This document shows, piece by piece, positions 18,830 to 27,505 of a stretch of 64,000 bases of DNA. The notes below the pieces were generated by a model. The model did not search any database. It was not told the DNA's origin and was given only the letters and a program-made list of their open reading frames with translations. This DNA comes from Arthrobacter sp. SLBN-100 (GTDB taxonomy: Bacteria > Actinomycetota > Actinomycetes > Actinomycetales > Micrococcaceae): positions 1 to 64,000 of the forward strand of contig NZ_VFMY01000002.1 in assembly GCF_006715305.1 (NCBI RefSeq). Reading direction: 5' to 3'. The position numbers and the translations under genes were made by a program. Numbering within the stretch: position 1 is the first letter of the stretch; each line of letters begins with the position of its first letter.

Positions 18830-19187
18830 CCGCCCAACTGGCTCGCAGTGAAGTCGTTTTGGACTCTACTTCCTGACTTCCTGCCGGTATGGCTCAAGGG
18901 ACGCAGACTGCCGCAAGCTTCGGGTCCGAAGACTTTGCCATTAGAGTTCATTGGTCAGGCGCTCGTTCACCCGTCAGTGTGACCAACACCCCAACCTGAC
19001 GTCAGGCAGTAACCAAAAGAGCGTCAGAATAGGGTACTTGGGACGGTTCTGACACTCCCAAAGCCGCCGGTCCTAGATTCAAACCTGACAGCCGGGCGAG
19101 CTGAGCAGCTTGCGGGGAGGTCCGGCAATTGTGCAACGGCCTGTTGCGCAATCGTGGAGTTACCGTCTGGGTGATCAGTTCCGCTGC
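18830..19187. other. Intergenic stretch before NP-3
   Basis: About 360 bases, no gene recognised. A CAACACCCCAACCTGACGTCAGG segment near 18982 is the only structured-looking part. Confidence 0.3.
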
Positions 19188-19302
19188 CCACAGCCGGGGA
19201 CAATCCTGATGGGTTATCCACCGCTACTGCTGCTAAGGGAGCTACCCCACTGGCTCCCAAATCCCAGCCGTGGATAACCCGGATTGACCCCAACCATGGA
19301 CT
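19188..19302. repeat. Nested palindromic repeat NP-3
   Basis: Third copy: CCACAGccGGGGACAAT, GGGTTATCCACCGCTAC, GGGAGCTACCCC, TGGCTCCCAAATC, AGCCGTGGATAACCC, ATTGACCCCAACcaTGGAC. NP-2 and NP-3 bracket the FMN reductase-dodecin block; NP-3 ends about 140 bases before lsr2. Confidence 0.8.
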
Positions 19303-19443
19303 GCTCACACCCGCGCGCTTCCCCTTCGGTGTTGCCCAACCCAGTTCGGATCTAAAAGCTTTCATTGTCCGGCGGATTAGGTGGCTCACCGTCGCCTCCT
19401 AATTGGAGAATCCGGTTGCACAATGGGCTGCTAGCCTTAATTC

Positions 19444-19773
19444 ATGGCAAAAAAGACAGTTGTGGTGTTGGAAGATGATATTGACGGCTCGAAAGCGACC
19501 GAAACTTTATCTTTCGCCCTCGACGGCAGTGAATACGAAATTGACCTCAACGAGAACCACGCCAGCGAACTCCGTGAAGCCCTGGCACGCTTCACCAACG
19601 CCGGCCGCAAAGTATCCGGCGGACGTGGCCGTGCCGTAGCCCGTACAAAGTCCTCGGGTGGTGGCCCGGATGCCAAGGCGGTACGTCTGTGGGCGGCCGA
19701 GAATGGCATCCAAGTGAACACGCGCGGTCGTATCCAAGCGGACGTCGTGGAGAAGTACGAAGCCGCTCACTAG
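19444..19773 (+). CDS. lsr2: Lsr2 nucleoid-associated xenogeneic silencer
   Basis: A 109-residue Lsr2 protein. The N-terminal dimerisation domain (MAKKTVVVLEDDIDGSKATE, then LDGSEYEIDLNENHASEL) is followed by a basic linker and the C-terminal AT-hook-like DNA-binding domain with AKAVRLWAAENG and the RGR motif in NTRGRIQADVVEKYEAA. Lsr2 binds AT-rich foreign DNA in the minor groove and represses it, the actinobacterial counterpart of H-NS. A plasmid copy may lower the cost of carriage or silence the conjugation operon that converges with it. It ends at a strong bidirectional terminator. Length and motifs are normal. Confidence 0.95.
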   Translation: MAKKTVVVLEDDIDGSKATETLSFALDGSEYEIDLNENHASELREALARFTNAGRKVSGGRGRAVARTKSSGGGPDAKAVRLWAAENGIQVNTRGRIQADVVEKYEAAH

Positions 19774-19781
19774 AAAAAGCA

Positions 19782-19821
19782 AAATCAGGGCTGAAACATA
19801 AAAGTGTTCCAGCCCTGATTT
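19782..19821. terminator. Bidirectional terminator between lsr2 and the conjugation operon
   Basis: AAATCAGGGCTGAAACA and TGTTCCAGCCCTGATTT pair along 17 bp with one mismatch, with A/T runs on both sides. It serves convergent transcription from lsr2 and the minus-strand operon ending at 19858. Confidence 0.85.
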
Positions 19822-19857
19822 CTCTTTAAGTGGAATGCCGTCCGGTAGCTAACCCTG

Positions 19858-20295
19858 TCAGCCCGGAATAGTCCGAACGTCCGGGAACCATCCCGCCGGG
19901 GCTTTTCTGGGTTCGAGGTGTTCGGGGTCGCGGTGTTCTTTCATGTCGCAGTTGTAGAAGGGGCCTTGTGGGTCCAAAAGGACTCGCATGTGGTGGTCAG
20001 CGTGGTCCCGCCACCAGACGCTCATGCCGGTGGCAGCGTCGAGGCGCAGGTGCTCCCAGGCCCGCCACATGGCAGCAACACGCGACACGGCTTCGGGGTG
20101 GAAGTACCACTCGATGCACCACTTCGCGGACTTCCCGGTCACGCTGCGGACATATGTGGGCAGCAACTGCTCATGAAGGAACTCCTCGGGCGAGCCGTAG
20201 ACGAGCTCTGGCTTTTTCTCGGCTCTTTCGTCTTCGCTTCCGCCGGCGCTGGTCGGCGGAGTGTCCGTATCGAACAGCCCAAAATCGTCTGTCAT
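19858..20295 (-). CDS. DUF4913 domain protein of the conjugation operon
   Basis: The frame from ATG at 20295 gives 145 residues; a longer upstream frame overlaps the VirD4 gene antiparallel to nothing useful and is not used. The core FLHEQLLPTYVRSVTGKSAK, WCIEWYFHPEAVSRVAAMWR, AWEHLRLD and WWRDHADHHMRVLLDPQGPF is the DUF4913 signature, common at the end of actinobacterial conjugation clusters. The role is unknown; there is no membrane segment, so a cytoplasmic accessory role is likely. It begins 14 bases after the VirD4 stop and is the last gene of the operon. Confidence 0.85.
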   Translation of the reverse strand: MTDDFGLFDTDTPPTSAGGSEDERAEKKPELVYGSPEEFLHEQLLPTYVRSVTGKSAKWCIEWYFHPEAVSRVAAMWRAWEHLRLDAATGMSVWWRDHADHHMRVLLDPQGPFYNCDMKEHRDPEHLEPRKAPAGWFPDVRTIPG

Positions 20296-20308
20296 GGCAG
20301 CAGCCTTC

Positions 20309-22078
20309 TTACTTCGTGACCCAGGGATTATCGACAGGTGCGGCCGCGACCGGCACCGCCTCTTCCTCGGGCTGTGGGCTGTACGTCTTGATGGATGCTT
20401 CAACAGCTTCTTCGTGCGGGCCGGTGTACCAGGGCATGGTGCGGACCAGCGTGGCGGGGGCGCCGGAGGAGAGGACGACGGCGCGGCCGCGGTCCAGCTC
20501 CGCCAGGTTGGAGACATCGAAGATCCGTTCCTTGGACTCCTGGCGGGAGCGGCTGGACCCTGACTTTCCCGAGGAGATGGAGACGTTGATGTAGCTGTAG
20601 TCCCCGATCAAGTCGGAGAGGGCGCGGAGGAACCCTTCTTCGGCCACGCCGCCGCCGTAGACCTTGACGTTCGCGGCGGACCAGATTTTCCGCATGTTTG
20701 CCTCTCCCCAGAGTTCCACGCCCTGGGACCAGGACTGCAGGATGCCCATCACGATCAGGCCTTTGGAGCCGTAGTGGCTGAACTGGTCCGGCAGGCCGGC
20801 CCAGCGGACCACGTTGGCCAGCTCGTCCAGGGCAAACAGCGCGGGCCTGGGCAGTCGGCCGCCGCTGCGCTCTGCCCGTTCCTCCATCGCCTCTGCAATC
20901 GCGACGGTTAGCGCCGTGGTGAGCGGGGCGGCTGAGCCGGCGCCTTCCTTGGAGAGGATGTAGATGGTCTCCTGTGAGGCGGCGAAGGCATGTGGGTTGA
21001 ACTGCCTGCGGGTATCACTGGCTACGCTGGCGCCGCCCGTGGGTGCGACCCAGCGGAGCGTGTTGCGGCTCTTGAGGCACTGGATCATCTTCTCGGCGGT
21101 GCCAAAGATGCCGTCGCGCTGTTTGTCGGCCAGTTCCAGCGTGGACTCCAGGCCCTTGTACTGCAGCTCGTAGTCGTGCTGTTTGAGGATGTTGATCGGT
21201 TGACGGTTGACCTGCTCGGTCACCCATAGATAGACCTCAGTGATGGGCAGGCCGCCGAGTGCGGCCGCGAGGAAGTACGAGGACAGGATGTCTTCGGCTT
21301 TGGGGTCGAAGTAGGCGTCCGGTTTGGATCCCGGGACCCGGGAACCAACCGAGAAATGCTGGGTGAGCTTGTAGGCCTTTTCTTCGTCGGTGACGTAGGA
21401 CAGCGGGTTCCACCACCAGTTCGGTTCCTCTTGGGCGATCTTCTGCGGATCGAAGATCCACACGGGGGCCACGTTCTCGCGGACGCCGCGGGTGCCGTCC
21501 ACGACGTCTCGCTTGTTCGACGTCGAGACGACGGCCCCGGGCGCGTCCAGGATCGCGGGCATCACGCGGGACGTGGACTTACCCGTTCGGGGTCCCCAGA
21601 TGTCGAGGCTGAGGTCTTCCCAGGACTGGACGAATTTCTGGCCGGTGGAGACTACCTTGCCGACGACGATGCCGGGGTTGTCCTTGATACCGAGACGTTC
21701 GGCTTTGGCCCGTGCGCCCTTTTCGGAGAACGCTTCGAGGGACTTGCCGCGGCCCAGGTAGCGGGCGGCCTTGTCGACCCGGGCACGCTTGGACGCGCCC
21801 TTCCGCCACGCCACGAGCACGACAATAGCCAGCACCAGGATCACGCCGGCCATGAGGCTCGCCGCGACCCTGGCTTGGGTTGGCCAAGGCACCTTGCCCT
21901 TGATGAGCCCGGCGACCAAATCAATCGGGTGGGCAGGGGGTGCGTCGATTCCTGCCATCCAGGACCCGAGGTGGACGGCAGCGTAGGTGCCGCCGCCGAA
22001 GATGACGATGGCGCCGATGGCGAGCCAGACCAGCAGGGCATCTTCGAGGCCCATTCCTTTGCGGTTTGGTGCACTCAC
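20309..22078 (-). CDS. Type IV coupling protein, TraG/VirD4 family
   Basis: A 589-residue protein from GTG at 22078, with AGGAGG seven bases upstream and a GTGA overlap with the VirB4 stop. Two membrane helices lie in residues 8-35 and 63-85. The Walker A loop is WGPRTGKST near residue 157, and the TraM-binding/Walker B region reads PALFALDELANVVRW followed by GLPDQFSHYGSKGLIVMGIL. Coupling proteins bring the relaxase-DNA complex to the secretion channel using ATP at the inner membrane. Its C-terminus is short and Pro/Glu-rich. A broken relative lies at 39719-40230. Confidence 0.92.
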   Translation of the reverse strand: MSAPNRKGMGLEDALLVWLAIGAIVIFGGGTYAAVHLGSWMAGIDAPPAHPIDLVAGLIKGKVPWPTQARVAASLMAGVILVLAIVVLVAWRKGASKRARVDKAARYLGRGKSLEAFSEKGARAKAERLGIKDNPGIVVGKVVSTGQKFVQSWEDLSLDIWGPRTGKSTSRVMPAILDAPGAVVSTSNKRDVVDGTRGVRENVAPVWIFDPQKIAQEEPNWWWNPLSYVTDEEKAYKLTQHFSVGSRVPGSKPDAYFDPKAEDILSSYFLAAALGGLPITEVYLWVTEQVNRQPINILKQHDYELQYKGLESTLELADKQRDGIFGTAEKMIQCLKSRNTLRWVAPTGGASVASDTRRQFNPHAFAASQETIYILSKEGAGSAAPLTTALTVAIAEAMEERAERSGGRLPRPALFALDELANVVRWAGLPDQFSHYGSKGLIVMGILQSWSQGVELWGEANMRKIWSAANVKVYGGGVAEEGFLRALSDLIGDYSYINVSISSGKSGSSRSRQESKERIFDVSNLAELDRGRAVVLSSGAPATLVRTMPWYTGPHEEAVEASIKTYSPQPEEEAVPVAAAPVDNPWVTK

Positions 22079-23670
22079 AGCGCGCCTCCTTCTGTCGGCA
22101 GCGTAGGTGCTGCAGGGTCCATGAGCGGTTCGGCTGGTGGGTGCCAGCGGGTGTCGGTGTCGTTCAGTCCGTCGTTCTTTTCGATGGAGGTCAGACCGAT
22201 CTGAACGGGGATGCCGGGACGGCCGCCGACCTTGATCAGGAACTTGCCCCGGCCCGGGGGTTCGACGTCGACGCCGCGTGAGTCCCAGGCGGGCGGGTCC
22301 TGCCAGGAGTTGAGTTTCTGTTGTTCCTGCCGGGAGAGGGGAATCGCTGAGGTCAGCAGCGGCATTTCTGAGGCGGGCAGGCCGCCGCAGATCACCATGC
22401 CGGAGCGTTCGACGAAGCCGCGGGCCTTCATCCGGTCCTCTTCTGCCGGCAGTGCCAGCAGATCGGACATGGTGTGGGAAATCATGATCTGCCCTACGCC
22501 CACGGACCGGTTCAGGCGGGTCAGGGCATCCACCCGGTCCACCATGCCCTTGCCGGAGCGCAGCGCACGCCACAGCTCATCAAGGACCACGAAGTAGTTC
22601 CGGCGCGGTTCCAGACCAGCGTCGGCGAGGGCGTTGGCGACGTTCACTGTGCCGAAGCCGTAGGACCAGCAGGCGAGCAGCACGGCAGCCTGCAGGTCAG
22701 TTTCGGTTTCGTCGATGCTGGAGACGTCGAAGACAACGGCGCGGTCCCGTCTCATGGGGTTGGTGGTCTGCCTGGAGAAGATTTCTCCCAGCTTCCCTCC
22801 CCCGGTCAGACCCAGCAGGGTCGCTTCCAGCGCCCGGGTCTCCTGCAGATAGACGGTCATTTCACCACGGTCCAGTGCGACTTGGCGCAGCTCATCGGGC
22901 GCGGAGATGATGACGTCCAGGAGGTCCTCCAATACGGGGATACCGTCGAACCGGTCATCGAGGACCCGCAGTGCCCGGTCCAGAATGGTTTGTTCCTGAT
23001 CGGTGGGCGGCTTATTGCGGCTGATGGTGATCAGGGAGACGACCATGTTCAGGCGGCGGCCGTGCGCATCGGCCCGGACCCGGGTGGCTGCTTCGTGGTG
23101 GCCGTGGTCCTCGAGGAGCTGGGCGACCTCAACGGCCTGGCCGGGATCGAGAATGTTCAGGTATCCGACTCCGCGGCCGAGCTTGATGACCTGCCCGCCG
23201 AGGGCTTCGACGGCTTTGACGTGCTCGCCTTTCAGGTCACCGAGAACCAGCGGGTTGACGCCCTGGCCGGCAAGGCCCAGGAACATGCGGCGGACCAGGG
23301 TGGACTTTCCGAGACCGGGTTTGCCGAGGATGAAGGCGGAAGGGTTGGAGATGAGCCGTGCACGCTGGAACCAGCTGATCGGGTCACAGCAGACCGTGGC
23401 CTGGGTTTCCTCGTGCCGGCCGAGTGGGACGCCGATCATGGGCGAGGAGGCACCGGAGGAGAACGGCCACAGGCCGCAGACCTGGACCGTAGTTCCCCTG
23501 TACTCCTTCACCGACGGGACAAGCTGGGCCATGCCGCCGCCACGTCCAGACCAGCCACGGGCACCCGGCACTGCCCCACGACGATGCTTCTTACCAGCGT
23601 TCTGCGCTGCCGCTTTTGCTGGCTTTACTGTCTTTGCTGTCATTGACGTCAAAAGGTCTTTGAGGGCCAT
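22075..23670 (-). CDS. VirB4/TraC-type conjugation ATPase
   Basis: The 531-residue protein has a Walker A loop FILGKPGLGKSTLVRRM near residue 119, Walker B YFVVLDELWRALRSG near residue 352, and a C-terminal arginine-finger-like region with VGQIMISHTMSDLLALPA. This is the C-terminal motor domain of VirB4; the N-terminal substrate domain of classical VirB4 is carried instead by the separate SCO6880-type protein upstream, the usual actinobacterial split. It energises assembly and transport at the inner membrane. Its ATG at 23670 abuts the previous stop and its own stop overlaps the VirD4 start. Confidence 0.9.
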   Translation of the reverse strand: MALKDLLTSMTAKTVKPAKAAAQNAGKKHRRGAVPGARGWSGRGGGMAQLVPSVKEYRGTTVQVCGLWPFSSGASSPMIGVPLGRHEETQATVCCDPISWFQRARLISNPSAFILGKPGLGKSTLVRRMFLGLAGQGVNPLVLGDLKGEHVKAVEALGGQVIKLGRGVGYLNILDPGQAVEVAQLLEDHGHHEAATRVRADAHGRRLNMVVSLITISRNKPPTDQEQTILDRALRVLDDRFDGIPVLEDLLDVIISAPDELRQVALDRGEMTVYLQETRALEATLLGLTGGGKLGEIFSRQTTNPMRRDRAVVFDVSSIDETETDLQAAVLLACWSYGFGTVNVANALADAGLEPRRNYFVVLDELWRALRSGKGMVDRVDALTRLNRSVGVGQIMISHTMSDLLALPAEEDRMKARGFVERSGMVICGGLPASEMPLLTSAIPLSRQEQQKLNSWQDPPAWDSRGVDVEPPGRGKFLIKVGGRPGIPVQIGLTSIEKNDGLNDTDTRWHPPAEPLMDPAAPTLPTEGGAL

Positions 23671-25178
23671 CAGAGAGCGGCCTTGATTTCCGAGGGCACC
23701 ATGCTGTGCTTGGGCAGGACGAGTCCCAGCGGCAGTGACGCCGCGAAGGCGGTGTCCTGTGCGCCGTACGCGCGGCGCAGGAGGACCCGGGCTGTGCCGG
23801 AGGTCTGTTCGATGGCGGCCACGGCATCGGGCAGCCGGTCCCGGTCGGTGACGGTGGCGGTGACGACCATGCCGAAGTTCACCAGGCCGGCGCCGCGGGC
23901 TTCTTCCTGGGCGGTCTGCACGGCGGAGCGGGCATCGACCAGGGCGCGTGCGCTGGGCCGGGTGTCGGAGGTGATGGCGACGTTGGCGTTGTTCTGGTCC
24001 CGCTCGACGACGGTTGCGGCCGTCGCGGAGTCCATCGGGCGGTAGAGCAGGGATACCCGTTTGCGGTCAATGTCCCCGTGCGGGGCCAGCAGCCGGGACA
24101 GAACCGAAGAGTTCACCGAGCCGCGGGGTGCGCCGGTCATGGTCCAGGAGACGGAGAACGCTGAATCATGGCGGTACTCATCCCAGCTTGCCTGGGTTGC
24201 GGTGGGGCCGACCTCACCCCAAGTCAGGGAGACTGGGGAACCGGCGGCGTGGGCTTCGTCGATGATCAACGCTGCAGGCGGGTCGTAGGCGATGCGGACG
24301 ACCTCGCAGAGTTCCTGTGCGGACATGGGCCGCGCGATCCCGGCGCCTGTGGACTGTAGGCGGGCGGACAGGCCGGGGATCCGGGAGGCGAGGTCGCGGG
24401 CCACGTCTTCGGGCGTGTGCTTCTTTGACCCGGACCGCAGGGATGAGTTGAAGGTCAGGGACACCCAGGCGCGGACCGTGGCTGATCCTTCCGGGTAGGT
24501 GTCCACGACCTCGCGCAGGATGGCCTGAGCGAATTCGGGTGCATTCGGGTCGATATTCATCTCGACTTCGTTCCGCAGCCGGTACCCGGAGTCCGGGGCG
24601 GTCTCCACGGTAACGGCCGCGGCGTCCAGCCCAGCCTCGTCGGCCAGGCCGGCGAGCCAGCCACCCCAGTTCGCGACCCACGCGTCGACCTGCTCAGGGT
24701 CCACCAGGGAGGCCCCGTCGGGTTCGGTGGAGAAGATCACGGTGAAGTGGCTGGTGGCCGGCACATGCAACATGGCGAAAGGGCGCTTGTAGGAGTCAGT
24801 GAACTCGTACAGCGCGGACTGGGCCGCCAAGCCCGGGAGCTGGTACATGCCCCACTCGGTCACACCCAAGGGGCCTGAACGGTAAAGGTTCGTTCCGGAC
24901 GAGCGGGACATCCGGAAGGTCATTTTGGTAGCGAACCGGTCGATAGCGGACTGGCCGTGTTTGTCCTTGAGGGAAAGCGCCAGGACCAGGATTCCGGTGA
25001 CCACGAAAACAGCCAAGCCAATCCAGAGGCCCCAGATCATGAAGCTGATAATGGTCAGCAGCAGACCGCTGAAGGCTATGCCGGTGTTGATGGCACTGAG
25101 ACTTGCCAGGCCCGCTGACTTCGGCACCCGCCAGTTGCCGTAAGACCTTTCCTTGTGTTCGGTGTTAATTGCTGCCAC
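23670..25178 (-). CDS. SCO6880-type conjugation protein (VirB4 N-terminal-like with PrgI-type membrane part)
   Basis: Starting from GTG at 25178 behind GGGGAGGG gives 502 residues; an ATG at 25217 lies inside the upstream gene and is less likely. Two membrane helices (residues about 28-66, GIAFSGLLLTIISFMIWGLW and IGLAVFVVTGILVLALSL) are followed by a large soluble part with HGQSAIDRFATKMTFR, GTNLYRSGPLG, YEFTDSYKRPFAMLHV and FSTEPDGASLVDPEQVDAWV. It belongs to the SCO6880 family found before VirB4 in actinobacterial conjugation operons, a membrane-channel component. It overlaps the TrbL-like gene by 14 bases. A degenerate copy lies at 1668-2205. Confidence 0.85.
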   Translation of the reverse strand: MAAINTEHKERSYGNWRVPKSAGLASLSAINTGIAFSGLLLTIISFMIWGLWIGLAVFVVTGILVLALSLKDKHGQSAIDRFATKMTFRMSRSSGTNLYRSGPLGVTEWGMYQLPGLAAQSALYEFTDSYKRPFAMLHVPATSHFTVIFSTEPDGASLVDPEQVDAWVANWGGWLAGLADEAGLDAAAVTVETAPDSGYRLRNEVEMNIDPNAPEFAQAILREVVDTYPEGSATVRAWVSLTFNSSLRSGSKKHTPEDVARDLASRIPGLSARLQSTGAGIARPMSAQELCEVVRIAYDPPAALIIDEAHAAGSPVSLTWGEVGPTATQASWDEYRHDSAFSVSWTMTGAPRGSVNSSVLSRLLAPHGDIDRKRVSLLYRPMDSATAATVVERDQNNANVAITSDTRPSARALVDARSAVQTAQEEARGAGLVNFGMVVTATVTDRDRLPDAVAAIEQTSGTARVLLRRAYGAQDTAFAASLPLGLVLPKHSMVPSEIKAAL

Positions 25179-26460
25179 TGGGGCCCTCCCCGGTTGAATC
25201 CTGCGCGGTCTTTTCAATTGCCTGCGACGTCTTGGTAGCCACTTGCGCGCCGGCGGCTAGAGCCATGCCAGCCGGGCCAGCTGCTGCTGCCCCGCCGCTT
25301 GCCCCTGCCGCTGCTCCTGCGGTGCCTGCTTTGCCTGCGGTTGCAGCGCCAGCGGCTCCGCCCGGACCCGTAACACCGGGGGTCGGCTGTCCTCCCCCGC
25401 CCCGAGGGCCAGGTGTTCCATTGCTGCCCTTCGGCGAACTACCGACATGAGAGCTCTGTGTACTGGCGGCGCTGCTCGTGGTCGCGGGGATTGGCGCGGC
25501 ATTGCCTCTTCCGCTGCCGCCGCGGCCCAGGGACACTGCACCCGTCGCCACCGCACCAACGGCAGCCCCAGCTGCAGCACCGCTGCCCGCGGCGACGGCA
25601 CCAACCATCGGCGTGACGAACCGCATCAATGCCGGAAGTGCGAATAGGGCAACGATCATCAACGTGAAACCCGTGATCGAGCCGACCAAGGCGTCCTGCC
25701 CGCTGCTGTTGCCCATCAAGAGGAAGGCGACCGAGTACACGATGGCCGCCGCAGGCTTGTAAAGAATGAAAGCAATGGTCCAGCCAACTGCTTTCTGGAA
25801 CCACTGCCTGCCCATCTCGGTGTTCGTGAACGCGGCAGTGGTGGGCAGAATGCCCGCCAGGATTACCAACATGCCGCTCCTGACCACCATCAGGACGATC
25901 TGGACCAGTGAAGCGATCAGCCCGATCAGGCCCAGGACGATGAGGATGAACCTGGCGACCCCCGTCTGGCCAGTCATCACGAGGACGCTCAGCGACTGTG
26001 CAAAGCCCTTACCGTCCGTGGAACGCTCAATGATGGCGGCCGAGAACGCATCCGCCGCGATCACCAGAATCGAGATAACACCCAGTCCAAGGCCGGAAAC
26101 CAGAGTCAGCGTGAGCAACGAACGGAGCAGGTCTTTCAGCGGCGCTCCGCGCTGTTCCCAGATCATCCGAATACCGCCGAGGATAACGGCGAGAACCGCC
26201 AGCGTCAGCGTCCAGGGCATCAATTCGCTGTTGACCGCAGAGACAACAGGGCTGGGTGTGCTGCCGTCCTCGCTAGCCAGATTCACCGTGGGCATTGAAA
26301 TCCAGAAGGTAGACAGAGTCGTCACCATCTGGCTCATACCCTCCGTGATGGCTTTAGCCAGATTGTTGATTGCGTCGTCCGCGATCCCTGCCGCAACGTT
26401 GCCGAGGCGCTGTTCGCCCATACAGACGACGTTCCAAACTTCGCATCCCTTTTCTGCCAT
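25165..26460 (-). CDS. TrbL/VirB6-like polytopic conjugation protein
   Basis: The 431-residue protein has six or seven membrane helices between residues 80 and 310, for example LMPWTLTLAVLAVILGGI, VARFILIVLGLIGLIASLV and SITGFTLMIVALFALPALM. The last 120 residues are low-complexity Ala/Gly/Pro/Ser, a common feature of actinobacterial TrbL proteins. TrbL/VirB6 forms the inner-membrane channel for DNA transfer. The amphipathic first 60 residues contain two cysteines. It starts two bases before the next upstream stop region and overlaps the SCO6880 gene. Family placement is by topology and operon position rather than strict sequence motif. Confidence 0.8.
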   Translation of the reverse strand: MAEKGCEVWNVVCMGEQRLGNVAAGIADDAINNLAKAITEGMSQMVTTLSTFWISMPTVNLASEDGSTPSPVVSAVNSELMPWTLTLAVLAVILGGIRMIWEQRGAPLKDLLRSLLTLTLVSGLGLGVISILVIAADAFSAAIIERSTDGKGFAQSLSVLVMTGQTGVARFILIVLGLIGLIASLVQIVLMVVRSGMLVILAGILPTTAAFTNTEMGRQWFQKAVGWTIAFILYKPAAAIVYSVAFLLMGNSSGQDALVGSITGFTLMIVALFALPALMRFVTPMVGAVAAGSGAAAGAAVGAVATGAVSLGRGGSGRGNAAPIPATTSSAASTQSSHVGSSPKGSNGTPGPRGGGGQPTPGVTGPGGAAGAATAGKAGTAGAAAGASGGAAAAGPAGMALAAGAQVATKTSQAIEKTAQDSTGEGPSGSN

Positions 26461-26461
26461 G

Positions 26462-27208
26462 TCAGACGCCAGCCCAAGGGATAAAGGAGCTTAGATCACT
26501 CAGTTCCCGAACTGCGCCGCCGCCGGCGGCTGGGAAATCCATTTTCCAGTCACCGTCCTCCCACAGCAGTGACGTTGAGAGAGCGCCGTATCCGCCATCT
26601 TTCGTCTTGAAAGCCAGCTCAACGACTGCTGCATCAGGAGTGTACGAATGGATGATGAAGCCGGCAATTTGAACTTTCAGTGAGGTGCCTCCACTGACGT
26701 CCTTGCCTTCCTGGATGGCCTGCACAGCCTTGTCCCGCGACGGGCTGTCCGCAGATAGGTCCAGGTAGACCTCTTTGGCATAGCCATTGAACGACGATGC
26801 CCAGATGTTCGCCGTCGCGTAGAGGGCTCCTGTCGGGGACTGGGCAAAGCATGACCTCAGACCGTCCGGGGCAACCGTTCCAGGGCCTGCCGTTGACGGA
26901 TCTGCGGGAACAGCCATGGTTCCTAGCAGCTCCCACTTTGAATGAGGCGCGGTTCCAAGCGCAGTTTCGCTGCTACCGGGAAGCCCGCAGACGCTCTTGT
27001 CCGCCCCAGCTGAAGCACTGGGGCTGACAGTGGCTGAACCGCTGGTTTCTTCCGGGGCAGGGGCCGGCTGCGCGTTTCCCTGTCCCTTGGGGAGGAGAAA
27101 AATGATGACGGTTGCTGCGATCAGCGCGACCACCAGCGCGGCAGCAATGATGAACCCGGGCTTGGTGAACGGATTGCTTGCGGTGGTGCTCTCTGTTGAC
27201 TGGCTCAT
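26462..27208 (-). CDS. Membrane-anchored conjugation protein, possibly VirB8/TcpC-like
   Basis: The 248-residue protein has one N-terminal membrane helix (residues 20-40, IIAAALVVALIAATVIIFLL), a Pro/Ala/Ser linker, and an extracytoplasmic domain with two cysteines (VCGLPGSS and RSCFAQSP). That layout is the same as VirB8/TcpC, a bitopic protein with an NTF2-like periplasmic domain, and the C-terminal strands (AAVVELAFKT, SLLWEDGDWKMDF) fit an NTF2 fold. No exact family signature is recognised. ATG at 27208 follows GGGAGG. It sits between the VirB2-like and TrbL-like genes. Confidence 0.6.
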   Translation of the reverse strand: MSQSTESTTASNPFTKPGFIIAAALVVALIAATVIIFLLPKGQGNAQPAPAPEETSGSATVSPSASAGADKSVCGLPGSSETALGTAPHSKWELLGTMAVPADPSTAGPGTVAPDGLRSCFAQSPTGALYATANIWASSFNGYAKEVYLDLSADSPSRDKAVQAIQEGKDVSGGTSLKVQIAGFIIHSYTPDAAVVELAFKTKDGGYGALSTSLLWEDGDWKMDFPAAGGGAVRELSDLSSFIPWAGV

Positions 27209-27235
27209 GGTGAACCTCCCGTTGTTGGTGCTGGC

Positions 27236-27505
27236 TTAGACGAAGGCGCGGACGATGCCGGCGGCACCGGTGATGATGATGCAGCCCAGAAGGACCCAGC
27301 CGAGTTTGCCGATAGCCTGTGCGCCTTCGCCGCGCTGGAGTTGGATCACCATGCCGATGCCAACGATGATGACGCCAAGGACGCCGAGGACCAGGCCGAT
27401 GCCAGAGGCCCAGTTCAGGACCAGGAGCAGCCCGTCTGCTTCTGCAGGGATGGTCGGAGTGGGGTTGGGGATGACGCCTGTTGCAAGTGCGGAGGAGTAG
27501 TTCAT
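27236..27505 (-). CDS. Small two-helix membrane protein, VirB2/TrbC-pilin-like
   Basis: An 89-residue protein with two membrane helices (residues 25-52, GLLLVLNWASGIGLVLGVLG, and 65-88, GKLGWVLLGCIIITGAAGIV) separated by a short basic loop QLQRGEGAQAIG. This matches the shape of VirB2/TrbC pilins or small channel proteins in Gram-positive conjugation operons. Its start overlaps the upstream stop by four bases. No cleavable signal peptide is clear. Function is inferred from topology and position. Confidence 0.6.
   Translation of the reverse strand: MNYSSALATGVIPNPTPTIPAEADGLLLVLNWASGIGLVLGVLGVIIVGIGMVIQLQRGEGAQAIGKLGWVLLGCIIITGAAGIVRAFV

Noticed and set aside
22474..23646. 390-codon open frame antisense to the VirB4-type gene
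   Set aside because: Same explanation; the ATPase motifs are on the minus strand.
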